Source: Sphingomonas oryzagri
Lineage (GTDB): Bacteria > Pseudomonadota > Alphaproteobacteria > Sphingomonadales > Sphingomonadaceae
Length of the DNA: 64,000 bases
Assembly (NCBI RefSeq): GCF_029906645.1
Contig: NZ_JARYGZ010000002.1
Location: 248,001-312,000 of the forward strand
Reading direction: 5' to 3'
Below, piece after piece: positions 41,547-51,188 of this stretch. The notes under the pieces are model-generated. The model saw only the letters and a program-made list of their open reading frames with translations, was not told the DNA's origin and searched no databases. The translations under genes and the position numbers were made by a program. The stretch's first letter is position 1. Every line of letters begins with the position of its first letter.

Positions 41547-43148
41547 TCAGTTGCGTGCCGCCAGCAGGCCGCGCGCGATGACATGCGCCTGGATCTCGGC
41601 CGCGCCCTCGAAGATGTTGAGGATGCGCGCGTCGCACAGGATGCGGCTGATCTCGCTTTCCAGCGCATAGCCGTTGCCGCCGTGGATCTGCAGCGCATTG
41701 TCCGCATTGGTCCAGGCGACGCGCGCGGCGAGCAGCTTGGCCATCCCCGCCTCGACGTCGCAACGGCGTCCCTTGTCCTTCTCGCGCGCGGCGAAATAGG
41801 CGAGTTCGCGCGCGGCGACGGTCTCGACCAGCATCATAACCAGCTTGTCCGACACGCGGGGGAAATCGAACAGCGGCCTGCCGAACTGCCGGCGCTCCAG
41901 CGCGTAGGCGAGGCCCAGCTCGTAGGCGCGCCACGCGACGCCTACCGCACGCGCTGCCGTCTGGATGCGTGCGCCCTCGAAGGTGCGCATGAGCTGGCGG
42001 AAGCCCTGCCCCTCCTCGCCGCCGAGCAGTCCGTCGGCCGGCACCGCGAAGCCGTCGAACATCAGCTCATATTCGCGCATCCCACGATAGCCGAGTACGC
42101 CGATCTCGCCACCCGACATGCCGTCGGCGGGAAAGGGATCGGCCTCGCCGCCGCGCGGCTTGGGGGCGAGGAACATGGAAAGGCCGGCATTGCCCGACCC
42201 GCCAGTGCGCGCGAGCAGCGTCATCAGATCCGATCGCGCGGCGTGGGTGATCCAGGTCTTGGCGCCGGAGACGCGCCATTCCCCGTCCGCATCGCGCACC
42301 GCGCGGGTCTGGAGATGGGCGAGGTCGGAGCCGTTGGAGGGTTCGGTGAAGACGGCGGTGGGCAGAACCTCGCCGCTGGCGATGCGGGGCAGCCAGTGCG
42401 CCTTCTGCGCCTCGGTCCCGCCCGCCGAGATCAGCTCGCCCGCAATCTCCGAGCGGGTGCCGAGCGAACCCGTGCCGATCCAGCCGCGCGACAGCTCCTC
42501 GGTGACGACGCACATCTCCAGCTTGCCGAGGCCGAGGCCGCCATGTTCGGGCGCGATGCAGATGCCGAAGGTGCCGAGCGCGGCCAGTTCGGCGATCAGC
42601 GCGTCGGGGATCAGCGCGTCGGCGAGGTGCCAGCCATGCGCGTGGGGCGTGATCCGCTCGGCGGTGAAGCGGCGATACTGGTCGCGGATCGGATCAACGA
42701 TGTCGTCGCCGAAATCCTCCGCGATGCTGCCGCCATCACGGATATGCGCGGCGAGCATGGCGCGGGTTTCCGCAGCGGTGCCCTCGGCGACGATCGTCGC
42801 CGTCTCGGCGATCAGGCGCGCCGGATCAAGGCCGAGTTGCTGCGGCCGGACCAGCTCGTTGGCGCTGATCGGCAGGCCGCTCGCCACTTGCGCGCAATAT
42901 TCGCCGAACGCGATGAGCAGGAGCGTGTGTTCGGCCTCGCCCAGCCGGCCCCGCTTTTCCAGATCGCGCGCCCATGCCAGCAGCGCCTCCAGCGCCGCGA
43001 CAATCGTCTCGATCCACGCGAGGCCATGCGCAACGCGCTGCTCGGCATCGAGCGAGGACATCTCGATCCGCGCCCGCACGCTTTCGCGCGCATCGCCGGC
43101 GAAGCAGCGGAGCGCTGCACAGGCTTCATCGAAACGATCCAGCGTCAC
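41547..43148 (-). CDS. Acyl-CoA dehydrogenase with N-terminal extension, (2S)-methylsuccinyl-CoA dehydrogenase-like
   Basis: 533 residues, about 140 longer than a standard acyl-CoA dehydrogenase. The extra N-terminal part contains [15 protein letters not shown] and [19 protein letters not shown], which I recall from Mcd of the ethylmalonyl-CoA pathway. The core has [18 protein letters not shown] and catalytic Glu in [13 protein letters not shown] 43148 overlaps the stop of the CaiB gene by GTGA. Mcd makes mesaconyl-C1-CoA from methylsuccinyl-CoA; with an isomerase-like partner adjacent, that substrate is the leading hypothesis, but other branched dicarboxylyl-CoA esters are possible. Confidence 0.8.
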   Translation of the reverse strand: MTLDRFDEACAALRCFAGDARESVRARIEMSSLDAEQRVAHGLAWIETIVAALEALLAWARDLEKRGRLGEAEHTLLLIAFGEYCAQVASGLPISANELVRPQQLGLDPARLIAETATIVAEGTAAETRAMLAAHIRDGGSIAEDFGDDIVDPIRDQYRRFTAERITPHAHGWHLADALIPDALIAELAALGTFGICIAPEHGGLGLGKLEMCVVTEELSRGWIGTGSLGTRSEIAGELISAGGTEAQKAHWLPRIASGEVLPTAVFTEPSNGSDLAHLQTRAVRDADGEWRVSGAKTWITHAARSDLMTLLARTGGSGNAGLSMFLAPKPRGGEADPFPADGMSGGEIGVLGYRGMREYELMFDGFAVPADGLLGGEEGQGFRQLMRTFEGARIQTAARAVGVAWRAYELGLAYALERRQFGRPLFDFPRVSDKLVMMLVETVAARELAYFAAREKDKGRRCDVEAGMAKLLAARVAWTNADNALQIHGGNGYALESEISRILCDARILNIFEGAAEIQAHVIARGLLAARN

Positions 43149-44353
43149 GCCACCAGCCCCTGATCGTGCAACCTGCCGATCGCGCCGGACGACAGGCCGA
43201 GCACATCCGCCAGCACGGCGTCGCTATGCTCGCCCAGCCGTGGCGCGCGGACGGGCGCCTGCCGCGCCTGCTGCGGGATCGTCGCCATCGCGCCGGGCAC
43301 CGGATAGGTCAGGCCGCTCGCCTGCTCGATCGTGCCGAACAGCGGGTTCTCTCCGACGAGCACGGGGTCGCGCGCCGCCTCGCCCATCGTGCGGTACGGC
43401 CCCCAGCAGCAGCCGAGCGAATCGAACAGGTCGGCCAGTTCGGCGGCGGGCCGGCGTGCGATGGCCGCCTCCACCAGCGGCACCAGCGCGTCGCGATGCT
43501 CGAAGCGCAGCCCTTCGTCCTTGGCGAACGAGACACCCCGCTCCGCCTCGATCGCCGCGACCGCCACGCCAATCTCCAGCGCCTTGACCAGCCCGGTCCA
43601 CTGGCGCGGCGTGATCGCCATCACCATCAGCCGCTCGCCGTCCGCCGTCACATAGTCGCGGCCGAACGCGCCATAGACCTCGTTGCCGTAGCGCGGGCGA
43701 TCGGCACCTGTGGTCATCACCTCGGCGAGCTGGCCGAGATTGGCGATCGTCGCGATGCCGACGTCGGAGAGCGGGATGCGCACCTCCTGCCCCTGGCCCT
43801 TCTCGCGCCGGTGCCGCTCGGCGGCGAGCAATGCGAAGGCGGCATAGGCGCCGGTCAGCAGATCCCACGCCGGCAGCACGTGATTGACCGGATCGGTGCG
43901 GTCCGCCGGACCGGTGATCTGCGGGATGCCGAGCGCGCAATTGACCGTGTAATCGAGCGCCGGCCCGCCATTGGCCTGCCCCATGATCCGGACCGTGATC
44001 AGGTCGGCCCGGCGCGCGGCGAGTCTGTCGTGCGCGAGGAAGCCGTCCACCGGATAGTTGGTGACGAACAGCCCGGCCGTCTCGCCCGGCGCGGTCGCCA
44101 GTTCGGCGAGCAATTCGCGCCCCTCCGGCCTGCCAAGATCGAGCGCGACCGATTTCTTGCCCTTGTTCAGCCCCTCCCAATAGAGGCTCGCGCCCGCATC
44201 GCTCTTCGGCCAGCGATTGAAATCGGGGCCGCCGCCGATCTGATCGACGCGGATCACCTCGGCGCCCATCTGCGCGAGATAGAGGCCGGCCGAAGGCGAG
44301 GCGACGAAGGACGAGGCCTCGACGATACGCAGCGGCTTCAGCAGATCGTACAT
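43145..44353 (-). CDS. CaiB/BaiF family CoA transferase, 2-methylfumaryl-CoA isomerase (Mct)-like
   Basis: 402 residues of family III CoA transferase. The opening [20 protein letters not shown], then [27 protein letters not shown] and [18 protein letters not shown] follow closely what I recall for Chloroflexus Mct, which moves CoA within mesaconyl-CoA from C1 to C4. Typical racemase or formyl-CoA transferase sequences differ at these places. It is coupled to the Mcd-like gene on one side and an acyl-CoA dehydrogenase on the other (CATCA). Assignment rests on recalled similarity, not on an alignment. Confidence 0.75.
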   Translation of the reverse strand: MYDLLKPLRIVEASSFVASPSAGLYLAQMGAEVIRVDQIGGGPDFNRWPKSDAGASLYWEGLNKGKKSVALDLGRPEGRELLAELATAPGETAGLFVTNYPVDGFLAHDRLAARRADLITVRIMGQANGGPALDYTVNCALGIPQITGPADRTDPVNHVLPAWDLLTGAYAAFALLAAERHRREKGQGQEVRIPLSDVGIATIANLGQLAEVMTTGADRPRYGNEVYGAFGRDYVTADGERLMVMAITPRQWTGLVKALEIGVAVAAIEAERGVSFAKDEGLRFEHRDALVPLVEAAIARRPAAELADLFDSLGCCWGPYRTMGEAARDPVLVGENPLFGTIEQASGLTYPVPGAMATIPQQARQAPVRAPRLGEHSDAVLADVLGLSSGAIGRLHDQGLVA

Positions 44354-45531
44354 CAGGCAGCGGCCGCGAAGTCGCGCAGCATCGCCTTGGCGATGACGAG
44401 TTGCTGGATCTGGGTGGTGCCTTCGTAGATGCGGTAGACGCGCACGTCGCGGTAGAAGCGCTCCACATCATATTCGGCCATGTAGCCTGCGCCGCCATGG
44501 ATCTGCACCGCGCGATCGGCGATCCGCCCGCAGGCTTCGGTGGCGAACAGCTTCACGCAGCTCGCCTCGGTGGAGACGGGCAGCCCTTCCTCCGCGCGGC
44601 GCAGCGCGTCGGCCATCATGCTTTCGGCGGCGTAGAGCTCGACTTTCGAATCGGCCAGCATCGCTTGGATGAGCTGGAAGTTGGCGATCGTCTCGCCGAA
44701 CGCCTTGCGCTCGGTCGCGTAGCGCAGCGCGCTGTCGAGGATGCGGCGGGCATAGCCGATCGCCGATCCGCCGACCGACAGCCGCCCCGCATCGAGCGCC
44801 ATCATCGCGGTGCGGAAGCCGCGCCCCTCCTCGCCGCCGAGCAGGGCGGAAGTCGGCACGCGGACATCCTCCAGCACGATGTCGCCGGTCAGCGCGCCGG
44901 TCTGCCCCATCTTCCTGTCCTCCTTCGCGCGGGTAAGGCCCGGCGTGTCGGCGGGGACGAGGAAGGCCGAGACATGCGCGTTCTTCGGCAGATTCTCCGC
45001 CGAAGTGCGCGCCATCACCAGCACCAGATCGCTGATCGGGCCGTTGGTGATGTAGCGCTTGGTGCCGTTCAGCACGTAATCGTCGCCGTCACGCACCGCG
45101 CGGGTGCGCAGGCCCGCCGAATCCGATCCGCTGTCCGGCTCGGTGAGGCCGAAGGCGCCGATCGCGCCGGTCGCGAGCTTCGGAAACCATTCCGCCCGCT
45201 GCGCCTCGGTTCCGCCGACCTTGAGCGCGGTCGCGAGCATCCCGGTGTTAATCGACAGCACCGACCGGAAGGCGGGCGCCGCCCACGCCACCTCCATCAT
45301 CGTCTCGATATATTCGCCGATCGAAAGGCCGAGGCCGCCATATTCGGCGGGGATGGTGAGGCCGAACAGGCCCATCCCGTTCATCTCGGCGCGGATGTCC
45401 GGCGTCACCTCGCCCGCCTCGAACACCCGCGGCTCCAGGCTGACCAGCCGCTCGCGCGCGAAGCGGCGGATCTGCGCGCGGAAGGCGGCGAAGGTCTCGG
45501 CATCCATCGACCGGGCGGCAGCCTCAGGCAT
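44353..45531 (-). CDS. Acyl-CoA dehydrogenase (standard short/branched-chain type)
   Basis: 392 residues with the common elements: GAFGLTEPDSGSDSAGLRTRA (flavin and substrate), KRYITNGPISDLVLVMART and the catalytic Glu in RIYEGTTQIQQLVIAKAML. The first 45 residues are helical and standard. Most similar in pattern to glutaryl/isobutyryl/short-branched enzymes, substrate unknown. ATG 45531 lies within the last codons of the thiolase gene (8-base overlap), and its stop shares a base with the CaiB gene, so the order thiolase, ACAD, CaiB, Mcd-like forms an operon. Confidence 0.9.
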   Translation of the reverse strand: MPEAAARSMDAETFAAFRAQIRRFARERLVSLEPRVFEAGEVTPDIRAEMNGMGLFGLTIPAEYGGLGLSIGEYIETMMEVAWAAPAFRSVLSINTGMLATALKVGGTEAQRAEWFPKLATGAIGAFGLTEPDSGSDSAGLRTRAVRDGDDYVLNGTKRYITNGPISDLVLVMARTSAENLPKNAHVSAFLVPADTPGLTRAKEDRKMGQTGALTGDIVLEDVRVPTSALLGGEEGRGFRTAMMALDAGRLSVGGSAIGYARRILDSALRYATERKAFGETIANFQLIQAMLADSKVELYAAESMMADALRRAEEGLPVSTEASCVKLFATEACGRIADRAVQIHGGAGYMAEYDVERFYRDVRVYRIYEGTTQIQQLVIAKAMLRDFAAAA

Positions 45532-46732
45532 CGGCCAGCCCCACGATCGCGACCGCCGAGACGTTCTGGCTCGGCATACCGCCCAGATTGTGGCTGAGCG
45601 CGAGGCTCGGTGGGGTCTGCCGCTGCCGCTCGCCTGCGCGGCCGAGCAATTGCAGGTAGTTCTCGTAGATCATGCGCAGGCCCGACGCGCCGATCGGGTG
45701 GCCGAAACATTTGAGGCCGCCGTCGATCTGGCACGGCACCTTGCCGTCGGCGTCGAAAATCCCGTCCAGCACGTCGCGCCAGCCCTCGCCCTCCTTCGAG
45801 AGGAACAGGTCTTCCATCGTGACGAGTTCGGTGATCGAGAAGCAGTCATGCACTTCGGTGAGGCTGATCTGCTCGCGCGGGTTGGTGACGCCCGCTTCCT
45901 CATAGGCCTTGGCGGCGGCGATGCGGGTCGTGTGAAAATAGCTGCCGTTCCAGCCGCCGCCCTGCTGCAGCTCCCAGCCGTTGGAGGTGGAGATCTGCAG
46001 CGCCTTCACCGTCACCAGATCGGTCTTGCCGAGTGCGCGCGCGATCTCCGGCGTGGTGACGATCGCGCAGGCCGCCCCGTCCGATACGCCGCAACAATCG
46101 AACAGGCCGAGCGGCTCGGCGATCATCGGCGCGTTCAGCACCGTGTCCATGTCGACCGCCTTGCGCAGATGCGCCTTGGGGTTCTTCGCACCATTCGCGT
46201 GGCTCTTGACCGAGACATGCGCCATCGCGCGCTTGAGATCGTCCCGGCCGACGCCGTGCGTCGCCCGATAGGCGGAAGCGAGCTGCGCGAAATTGCCCGG
46301 CGCCGATCCGGTGACGCCCACCATGTCGAAGGTGGTGCCGCGCGAGCGCACCGGCAGGCCGCCATAGCCGGTGTCCTTCAATTTCTCGACGCCGAGCGCC
46401 AGCGCGATGTCCGCCGCGCCCGAGGCCACCGCATAGACCGCGCCCCGAAAACTCTCGGTACCCGACGCGCAATAATTCTCGACCTTGGTGACGCCGACAT
46501 TGGGGAGGCGCAGCGCCACCGACAGCGGGATGCCGGAAGGGCCGACATTCACCGCATCGAAGGCGACGCCCATCCACGCCGCGTCGATCTGCGAGGTGTC
46601 GATGCCGGCATCGGCCACCGCTTCCTCGAACGCCTCGACCATCAGCTGGTCGGCATCCCTGTCCCACCGCTCGCCGAACCTGGCGCATCCCATACCGAGG
46701 ATCGCCACCTTGTCCTTGATGCCGCGTGCCAT
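45524..46732 (-). CDS. SCP2-type thiolase
   Basis: 402 residues of SCP-x-like thiolase: nucleophile Cys in VENYCASGTESFRGA, the segment EVHDCFSITELVTMEDL, and Cys/His in GGLKCFGHPIGASGLRM. All three catalytic sites are intact, unlike in retro-aldolase relatives such as Ltp2. AGGGAGG lies eight bases before ATG 46732. It follows the HMG-CoA-synthase-like/DUF35 gene by 65 bases; thiolases of this group often work in complexes with DUF35 proteins. Confidence 0.9.
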   Translation of the reverse strand: MARGIKDKVAILGMGCARFGERWDRDADQLMVEAFEEAVADAGIDTSQIDAAWMGVAFDAVNVGPSGIPLSVALRLPNVGVTKVENYCASGTESFRGAVYAVASGAADIALALGVEKLKDTGYGGLPVRSRGTTFDMVGVTGSAPGNFAQLASAYRATHGVGRDDLKRAMAHVSVKSHANGAKNPKAHLRKAVDMDTVLNAPMIAEPLGLFDCCGVSDGAACAIVTTPEIARALGKTDLVTVKALQISTSNGWELQQGGGWNGSYFHTTRIAAAKAYEEAGVTNPREQISLTEVHDCFSITELVTMEDLFLSKEGEGWRDVLDGIFDADGKVPCQIDGGLKCFGHPIGASGLRMIYENYLQLLGRAGERQRQTPPSLALSHNLGGMPSQNVSAVAIVGLADA

Positions 46733-46797
46733 GTTCAGGCCTCCCTAAAGCGATTTCGAGGCAGGTGAACGCACCCGCCGGCTCGGAAATCGCGCAA

Positions 46798-48246
46798 TCA
46801 AAGTTCGGCGACGGGTGCCGCCTTCCAGAAATATTTGGTGAAGTCGCGCTGCTCGTCGGTGCCCTTGATGCGGAACACCATCTCCATCGCGCGGCCGACC
46901 TCGACATCCTCGGGCGCGACGTCGGCGAACTCGGCCATCATCCGGCCGCCGCCCTCGAAGTCGATCATGCCGTAATAGGTCGGCGGCGACGGCGAATAAG
47001 TCAGCGCATCGGCGGTGTAGGTGACGACGCGCGCGCTTTTGTCCGCGAGCGGATAGTCCTCCTGCGTGTGGGCGGCATGATCGTTGGGGTTCACGCCAAT
47101 GTCGCTCTTCGGGAACTGCACCGTGCCCGTCCGCGTGCAGCGCCCGCCGACGAGGCCGAGCACCGCCTTGCGGTTGCGCCACAGCGTCGTGCCGGGCTGC
47201 TTCTGGTCCATCTCGGCGCGCATCCCGCGCTCGAGATCGAGCAGGCCGCGATGGAACAGCCAGCGCAGATAGTTCTCGTCCTTGCGACCCCGCGCGATGT
47301 TGCCCTGCACGCCCCTGCGCGGGGCGAGCGTCGTCAGCGCCTCGGTCGTCTCCAGCAGGATCAGGTCGACGCCCTGGCCGAAGCCGATGAGCAGGATCGT
47401 CTCGCCCGGCTTCGCCGCCTCCAATGCCGCGACCAGCATCAGCAACGGGTGCGCCGCGCCGCTGTCTCCAACGGTCGCGGAAAGCGTATCGGCCACTGCC
47501 TCGGGCCGGATACCCGCCTTCTTCGCCAGCGCGTCCGGCACGCCGCGCACGGATATCGGCACGATGAAGCGGTCGATGGCATTTGCCTCGACGCCCAGCG
47601 CCTTCAGTCCGCTCTTGAGCGCCCCGCCGATCAGGCCGGTGAAGCCCTCGTCGCGGATCCAGCGGCTTTCCCAGCCATAATCGAAGTCCATGCCGGCGGA
47701 GCGGTAATGGTCGACGAAATCGATCGTTGTGCTGTGGCTCCCCCGGAAGACCGCGACCGGATCGGCGGTGCCGACCAGCAGCCCGGCCGCCGCATCACCC
47801 TGGACCATCTCGCCTTCGGACGCGGGCCGCGCCTTGCGCATCTCGGCGGCGAGGCAGAGCTGCGGCCGCTCGCCCGCCGCCTTGAGCGCCTGAATCAGCA
47901 TCGAGGTCGCGGCGCGCTGGCTGCCGGTGACGTCCAACGCGCCAGTTTCGTCGGCCAGCGTCAGCGCCTCCTTGATCACGCCGCTATTCTGGCGATCGGC
48001 GAACGGCAGTGTGGTCGAGGCGAGCATCACGCCGCCCACCGTCGCGCGGTCCACGCCCGTCAGCGTGTCGCGCGCGGCCTCCACCGCCATGGTGATCGGA
48101 TCCTCGTCCCAGTCGCCGATCGCACGCTCACCCCTGGCCAGCCCCTTGAGACCACCGGCGAACCACGCATTGGCGGCATGGATCGCGGCGCGCTGCAGGC
48201 GCTTCTTCGGAATGTACGCGCCGAAGGCGAGGATGCCGCTGCCCAT
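46798..48246 (-). CDS. HMG-CoA synthase-like protein fused to DUF35, catalytic residues apparently lost
   Basis: 482 residues. The first 350 follow the thiolase fold of HMG-CoA synthase (MGSGILAFGAYIPKKR, GDSGAAHPLLMLVAALEAAK, LIGFGQGVD). Where the catalytic Cys is expected (archaeal ACKAGT) the sequence reads TGSQRAATS, and where the His of HQPN is expected it reads PISVRG. The C-terminal 125 residues are DUF35-like (GGRCTRTGTVQFPKS, then an OB-fold region with RVVTYTADALTYSPSP), but only one Cys of the zinc ribbon remains. It may therefore be a scaffold or CoA-binding partner of the adjacent thiolase. First gene of that operon, divergent from fadJ. Confidence 0.78.
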   Translation of the reverse strand: MGSGILAFGAYIPKKRLQRAAIHAANAWFAGGLKGLARGERAIGDWDEDPITMAVEAARDTLTGVDRATVGGVMLASTTLPFADRQNSGVIKEALTLADETGALDVTGSQRAATSMLIQALKAAGERPQLCLAAEMRKARPASEGEMVQGDAAAGLLVGTADPVAVFRGSHSTTIDFVDHYRSAGMDFDYGWESRWIRDEGFTGLIGGALKSGLKALGVEANAIDRFIVPISVRGVPDALAKKAGIRPEAVADTLSATVGDSGAAHPLLMLVAALEAAKPGETILLIGFGQGVDLILLETTEALTTLAPRRGVQGNIARGRKDENYLRWLFHRGLLDLERGMRAEMDQKQPGTTLWRNRKAVLGLVGGRCTRTGTVQFPKSDIGVNPNDHAAHTQEDYPLADKSARVVTYTADALTYSPSPPTYYGMIDFEGGGRMMAEFADVAPEDVEVGRAMEMVFRIKGTDEQRDFTKYFWKAAPVAEL

Positions 48247-48382
48247 CGATGATCCGCCCCGCTCTCTGTCTTTTCGGGGTTTCTATACCGCGTGTTCCCG
48301 CGCGACCGCGCTTGGCACTTGGGAGAGGTTTGCCCGGTGGCGCGATCGGCTACCGCAGCGCATGAACGGAGAGAGGCGGGAT

Positions 48383-50449
48383 ATGGGCAGCGTCGGCAGT
48401 TTCGCGATCGAGGACAGCATCGCGATCATCACCATCGATTCGCCGCCGGTGAACGCGCTGGGCTTCGCCGTCCGCCAGACTCTCGACGAGAGTTTCCGCC
48501 GCGCCGCGTCCGACGATGCGGTGAAGGCGATCGTGCTGATCTGCGCGGGCCGCACCTTCTTCGCCGGTGCCGACATCTCCGAATTCGGCAAGCCCAAGCA
48601 GGATCCGGATCTGCTCGCCGTGCTCGACACGATCGAGAGCGGCGCCAAGCCGGTGATCGCCGCGATCCACGGCACCGCGCTCGGCGGCGGATACGAACTG
48701 GCGCTGGTCTGCCATTACCGGATTGCGGTGCCGTCCGCGAAGGTCGGCCTGCCGGAAGTGCATCTCGGCCTGCTGCCGGGTGCCGGCGGGACGCAGCGCC
48801 TGCCCCGCATCGTCGGCGCGGCCGCCGCGCTCGACATCATGGTGAGTGGCACGCCGGTGCCAGCGAAGAAGGCGCTCGCGCTCGGCATGATCGACGCGCT
48901 CGCCGAGGAAGGGCGGCTGCGCGAGGACGCCATCGCCTTCGCGCGCAAGGTCCTCGCCGACGGCCAGCCGCTCAGCCGGGTGCGCGACCGGCAGGACAAG
49001 GTCGATCCGGACAAGGGCAATACCACCCTGTTCGACGATTTCCGCCGCAAGAATGCGCGCGTCATGCGCGGCTTCAGGGCGCCGGCGAGCATCGTCCAGG
49101 CGGTCGAGGCGGCGGTGGAGTTGCCGTTCCATCAGGGCATGGCGCGCGAGCGGGCGCTGTTCCACGAACTCCACGATTCGATCGAATCCGCCGCCCAGCG
49201 CAGCACTTTCTTCGCCGAGCGGCAGACCGTCCGCATCCCCGATGTGCCTGCCTCCACCGAAACCATCCCGATCCGCACGGTCGGCGTGATCGGCGCGGGT
49301 ACGATGGGCGGCGGCATCGCGATGAACTTCCTCAACGCCGGCCTGCCGGTGACTCTGGTCGAGACGAGCCAGGAGGCGCTCGATCGCGGCATCGGCGTGA
49401 TCCGGCGCAATTACGAGAATACCGCGAAGAAGGGCCGCATCACGCAGGAGCAGGTCGAGCAGCGGATGGCGCTGATCACGCCGGCGCTGGGGCTGGAGGC
49501 GCTGGCGCAGGTCGATCTCGTCATCGAGGCGGTGTTCGAGCAGATGGCGATCAAGAAGGAGGTGTTCGCCAAGCTCGATGGCATCGCCAAGCCCGGCGCG
49601 ATCCTCGCGTCCAACACATCCTATCTCGATCTCGACCAGATCGCGGCGGCGACCAGCCGGCCCGAATGGGTGATCGGGATGCACTTCTTCTCGCCCGCCA
49701 ACGTGATGCGGCTGCTGGAGGTGGTGCGGGGCCAAAAGACCTCGAACGAGGTGATCGCCACCGCGATGGGCCTCGCCAAAAAGATCGCCAAGGTGCCGGT
49801 GCTGAGCCGCGTCTGCCACGGCTTCATCGCCAACCGGGTGATGACGCGGCGGGGCGAACAGGCCAACGCGATCGTCCTCGAAGGGCCGACCCCGCAGGAG
49901 ATCGACAAGGCGATCACCGATTACGGCTTCGCGATGGGACCGTTCCAGATGATGGACCTGGTCGGCCTCGACGTGATCGGGCGCGACGATACCGAGCGCA
50001 GCGTGCGCGGCGATCTGGTGAAGCTGGACCGGCTCGGCCAGAAGAAGAATGGCGGCTATTACGATTATGACGAGGCGCGAAAGGCCACGCCCTCGCCGGT
50101 CGCCGCCTCGATCATCGCCGATTTCGCGCAATCGAAGGGAATCGCCGATACCGGCCCGCAATCCGCCGAGGAGATCGTCGCGCGCCTGCTCTACCCGGTG
50201 GTGAACGAGGGCGCGAAGGTGCTGGAGGAAGGCATCGCGATCCGCGCGTCGGACATCGATGTCGCCTGCATCCTGGGCTATAACTGGCCGGTCTATACCG
50301 GCGGCCCGATGTTCTGGGCGGACACGGTGGGCCTGCCGAAGATCGTCGCCAAGCTGGAAGAGCTGGCGGCGCACCACGGCGAGGCCTTCCGCCCCGCGAA
50401 GCTGCTGAAGGAAAGGGCCGCTTCTGGCGGGAGCTTCACCCGCGCATGA
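48383..50449 (+). CDS. Multifunctional enoyl-CoA hydratase / 3-hydroxyacyl-CoA dehydrogenase (FadJ-like)
   Basis: 688 residues. N-terminal crotonase (1-190) with GTALGGGYELALVCHYRIA and LPEVHLGLLPGAGGTQRLPR, including the Glu of true hydratases. Then a 3-hydroxyacyl-CoA dehydrogenase from about 300, with NAD loop GVIGAGTMGGGIAMN, MHFFSPANVMRLLEVV and a C-terminal helical domain with GYNWPVYTGGPMFW. The start is ATG 48383 (MGSVGSFAIEDS), with GAGAGG upstream; an ATG seven codons earlier is possible. Central enzyme of the beta-oxidation region. Its stop overlaps the Nudix gene. Confidence 0.93.
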   Translation: MGSVGSFAIEDSIAIITIDSPPVNALGFAVRQTLDESFRRAASDDAVKAIVLICAGRTFFAGADISEFGKPKQDPDLLAVLDTIESGAKPVIAAIHGTALGGGYELALVCHYRIAVPSAKVGLPEVHLGLLPGAGGTQRLPRIVGAAAALDIMVSGTPVPAKKALALGMIDALAEEGRLREDAIAFARKVLADGQPLSRVRDRQDKVDPDKGNTTLFDDFRRKNARVMRGFRAPASIVQAVEAAVELPFHQGMARERALFHELHDSIESAAQRSTFFAERQTVRIPDVPASTETIPIRTVGVIGAGTMGGGIAMNFLNAGLPVTLVETSQEALDRGIGVIRRNYENTAKKGRITQEQVEQRMALITPALGLEALAQVDLVIEAVFEQMAIKKEVFAKLDGIAKPGAILASNTSYLDLDQIAAATSRPEWVIGMHFFSPANVMRLLEVVRGQKTSNEVIATAMGLAKKIAKVPVLSRVCHGFIANRVMTRRGEQANAIVLEGPTPQEIDKAITDYGFAMGPFQMMDLVGLDVIGRDDTERSVRGDLVKLDRLGQKKNGGYYDYDEARKATPSPVAASIIADFAQSKGIADTGPQSAEEIVARLLYPVVNEGAKVLEEGIAIRASDIDVACILGYNWPVYTGGPMFWADTVGLPKIVAKLEELAAHHGEAFRPAKLLKERAASGGSFTRA

Positions 50450-51186
50450 GCGAGGGCGTCGCCCCGCCGCCGGTGCCGCGGCTCGCTGCCACCCTGCTGG
50501 TCGTGCGCGACGATCCGTTCGAGGTGCTGATGGTCCGTCGCAACGATCGCGGGCAGTTCGCCTCCGCCCTGGTCTTCCCCGGTGGCGTGGTCGAACCGCA
50601 GGATCGGGACGAGGCGTGGCTTGATCATGTCGATGGCGCTGAGGGACTGGACGCAGATGAGCGCGCGCTGCGCATCGCCGCGATCCGCGAGACGTTCGAG
50701 GAGACGGCGGTATTGGTCGCGGAGGATTGCCCCCCGCTCGGCGACGTTTCCGGCCTGCCCTTCATCGAGATCGTGCGCGCGCATGAGCTGCGCCTGAAAC
50801 TCGACGGCATCGTGCCCTTCGCGCACTGGGTGACGCCCGAACGGGCGCCCAAGCGCTTCGATACCCATTTCTATGTAGCGCGCGCCGTGAGCGGCGGCGT
50901 GGCGGTCTGCGACGGGGCGGAGACGGTGGCGCTGGAATGGGCCGCGCCGGCCGCGATCATCGAGCGTGCGCAGGCCGGCGAACGATCGATCCTCTTCCCG
51001 ACTCTCTCCAACCTGCGCCGGCTGGCGGAGAGCGACGACACCGCCGCCGCGCTGAAGGCCGCCCGCCGCCGCCCGCACTTCACCGTCCATCCGAAACCCG
51101 AGCCGGCCGAAGGCGGCACACTGATCCGCATCCCCGCCGAGGCGGGGTACGCCGAAACCGAGCATTTCTACCCGCGCGCGGGCTGA
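50446..51186 (+). CDS. Nudix hydrolase with split Nudix box, CoA/acyl-CoA diphosphatase-like
   Basis: 246 residues. The Nudix box is interrupted: the first part lies in FPGGVVEPQDRDEAW and REUxEE in IRETFEETAVLV follows after about 25 extra residues (VDGAEGLDADERALR and around). NUDT19-like and RP2p-like CoA diphosphatases have such an insert, and the C-terminal domain with HFTVHPKP fits. It probably splits CoA or acyl-CoA into phosphopantetheine and 3',5'-ADP, limiting CoA traps. The ATGA overlap with the FadJ-like gene supports an acyl-CoA role. Ends 2 bases before the convergent next gene. Confidence 0.85.
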   Translation: MSEGVAPPPVPRLAATLLVVRDDPFEVLMVRRNDRGQFASALVFPGGVVEPQDRDEAWLDHVDGAEGLDADERALRIAAIRETFEETAVLVAEDCPPLGDVSGLPFIEIVRAHELRLKLDGIVPFAHWVTPERAPKRFDTHFYVARAVSGGVAVCDGAETVALEWAAPAAIIERAQAGERSILFPTLSNLRRLAESDDTAAALKAARRRPHFTVHPKPEPAEGGTLIRIPAEAGYAETEHFYPRAG

Positions 51187-51188
51187 TC

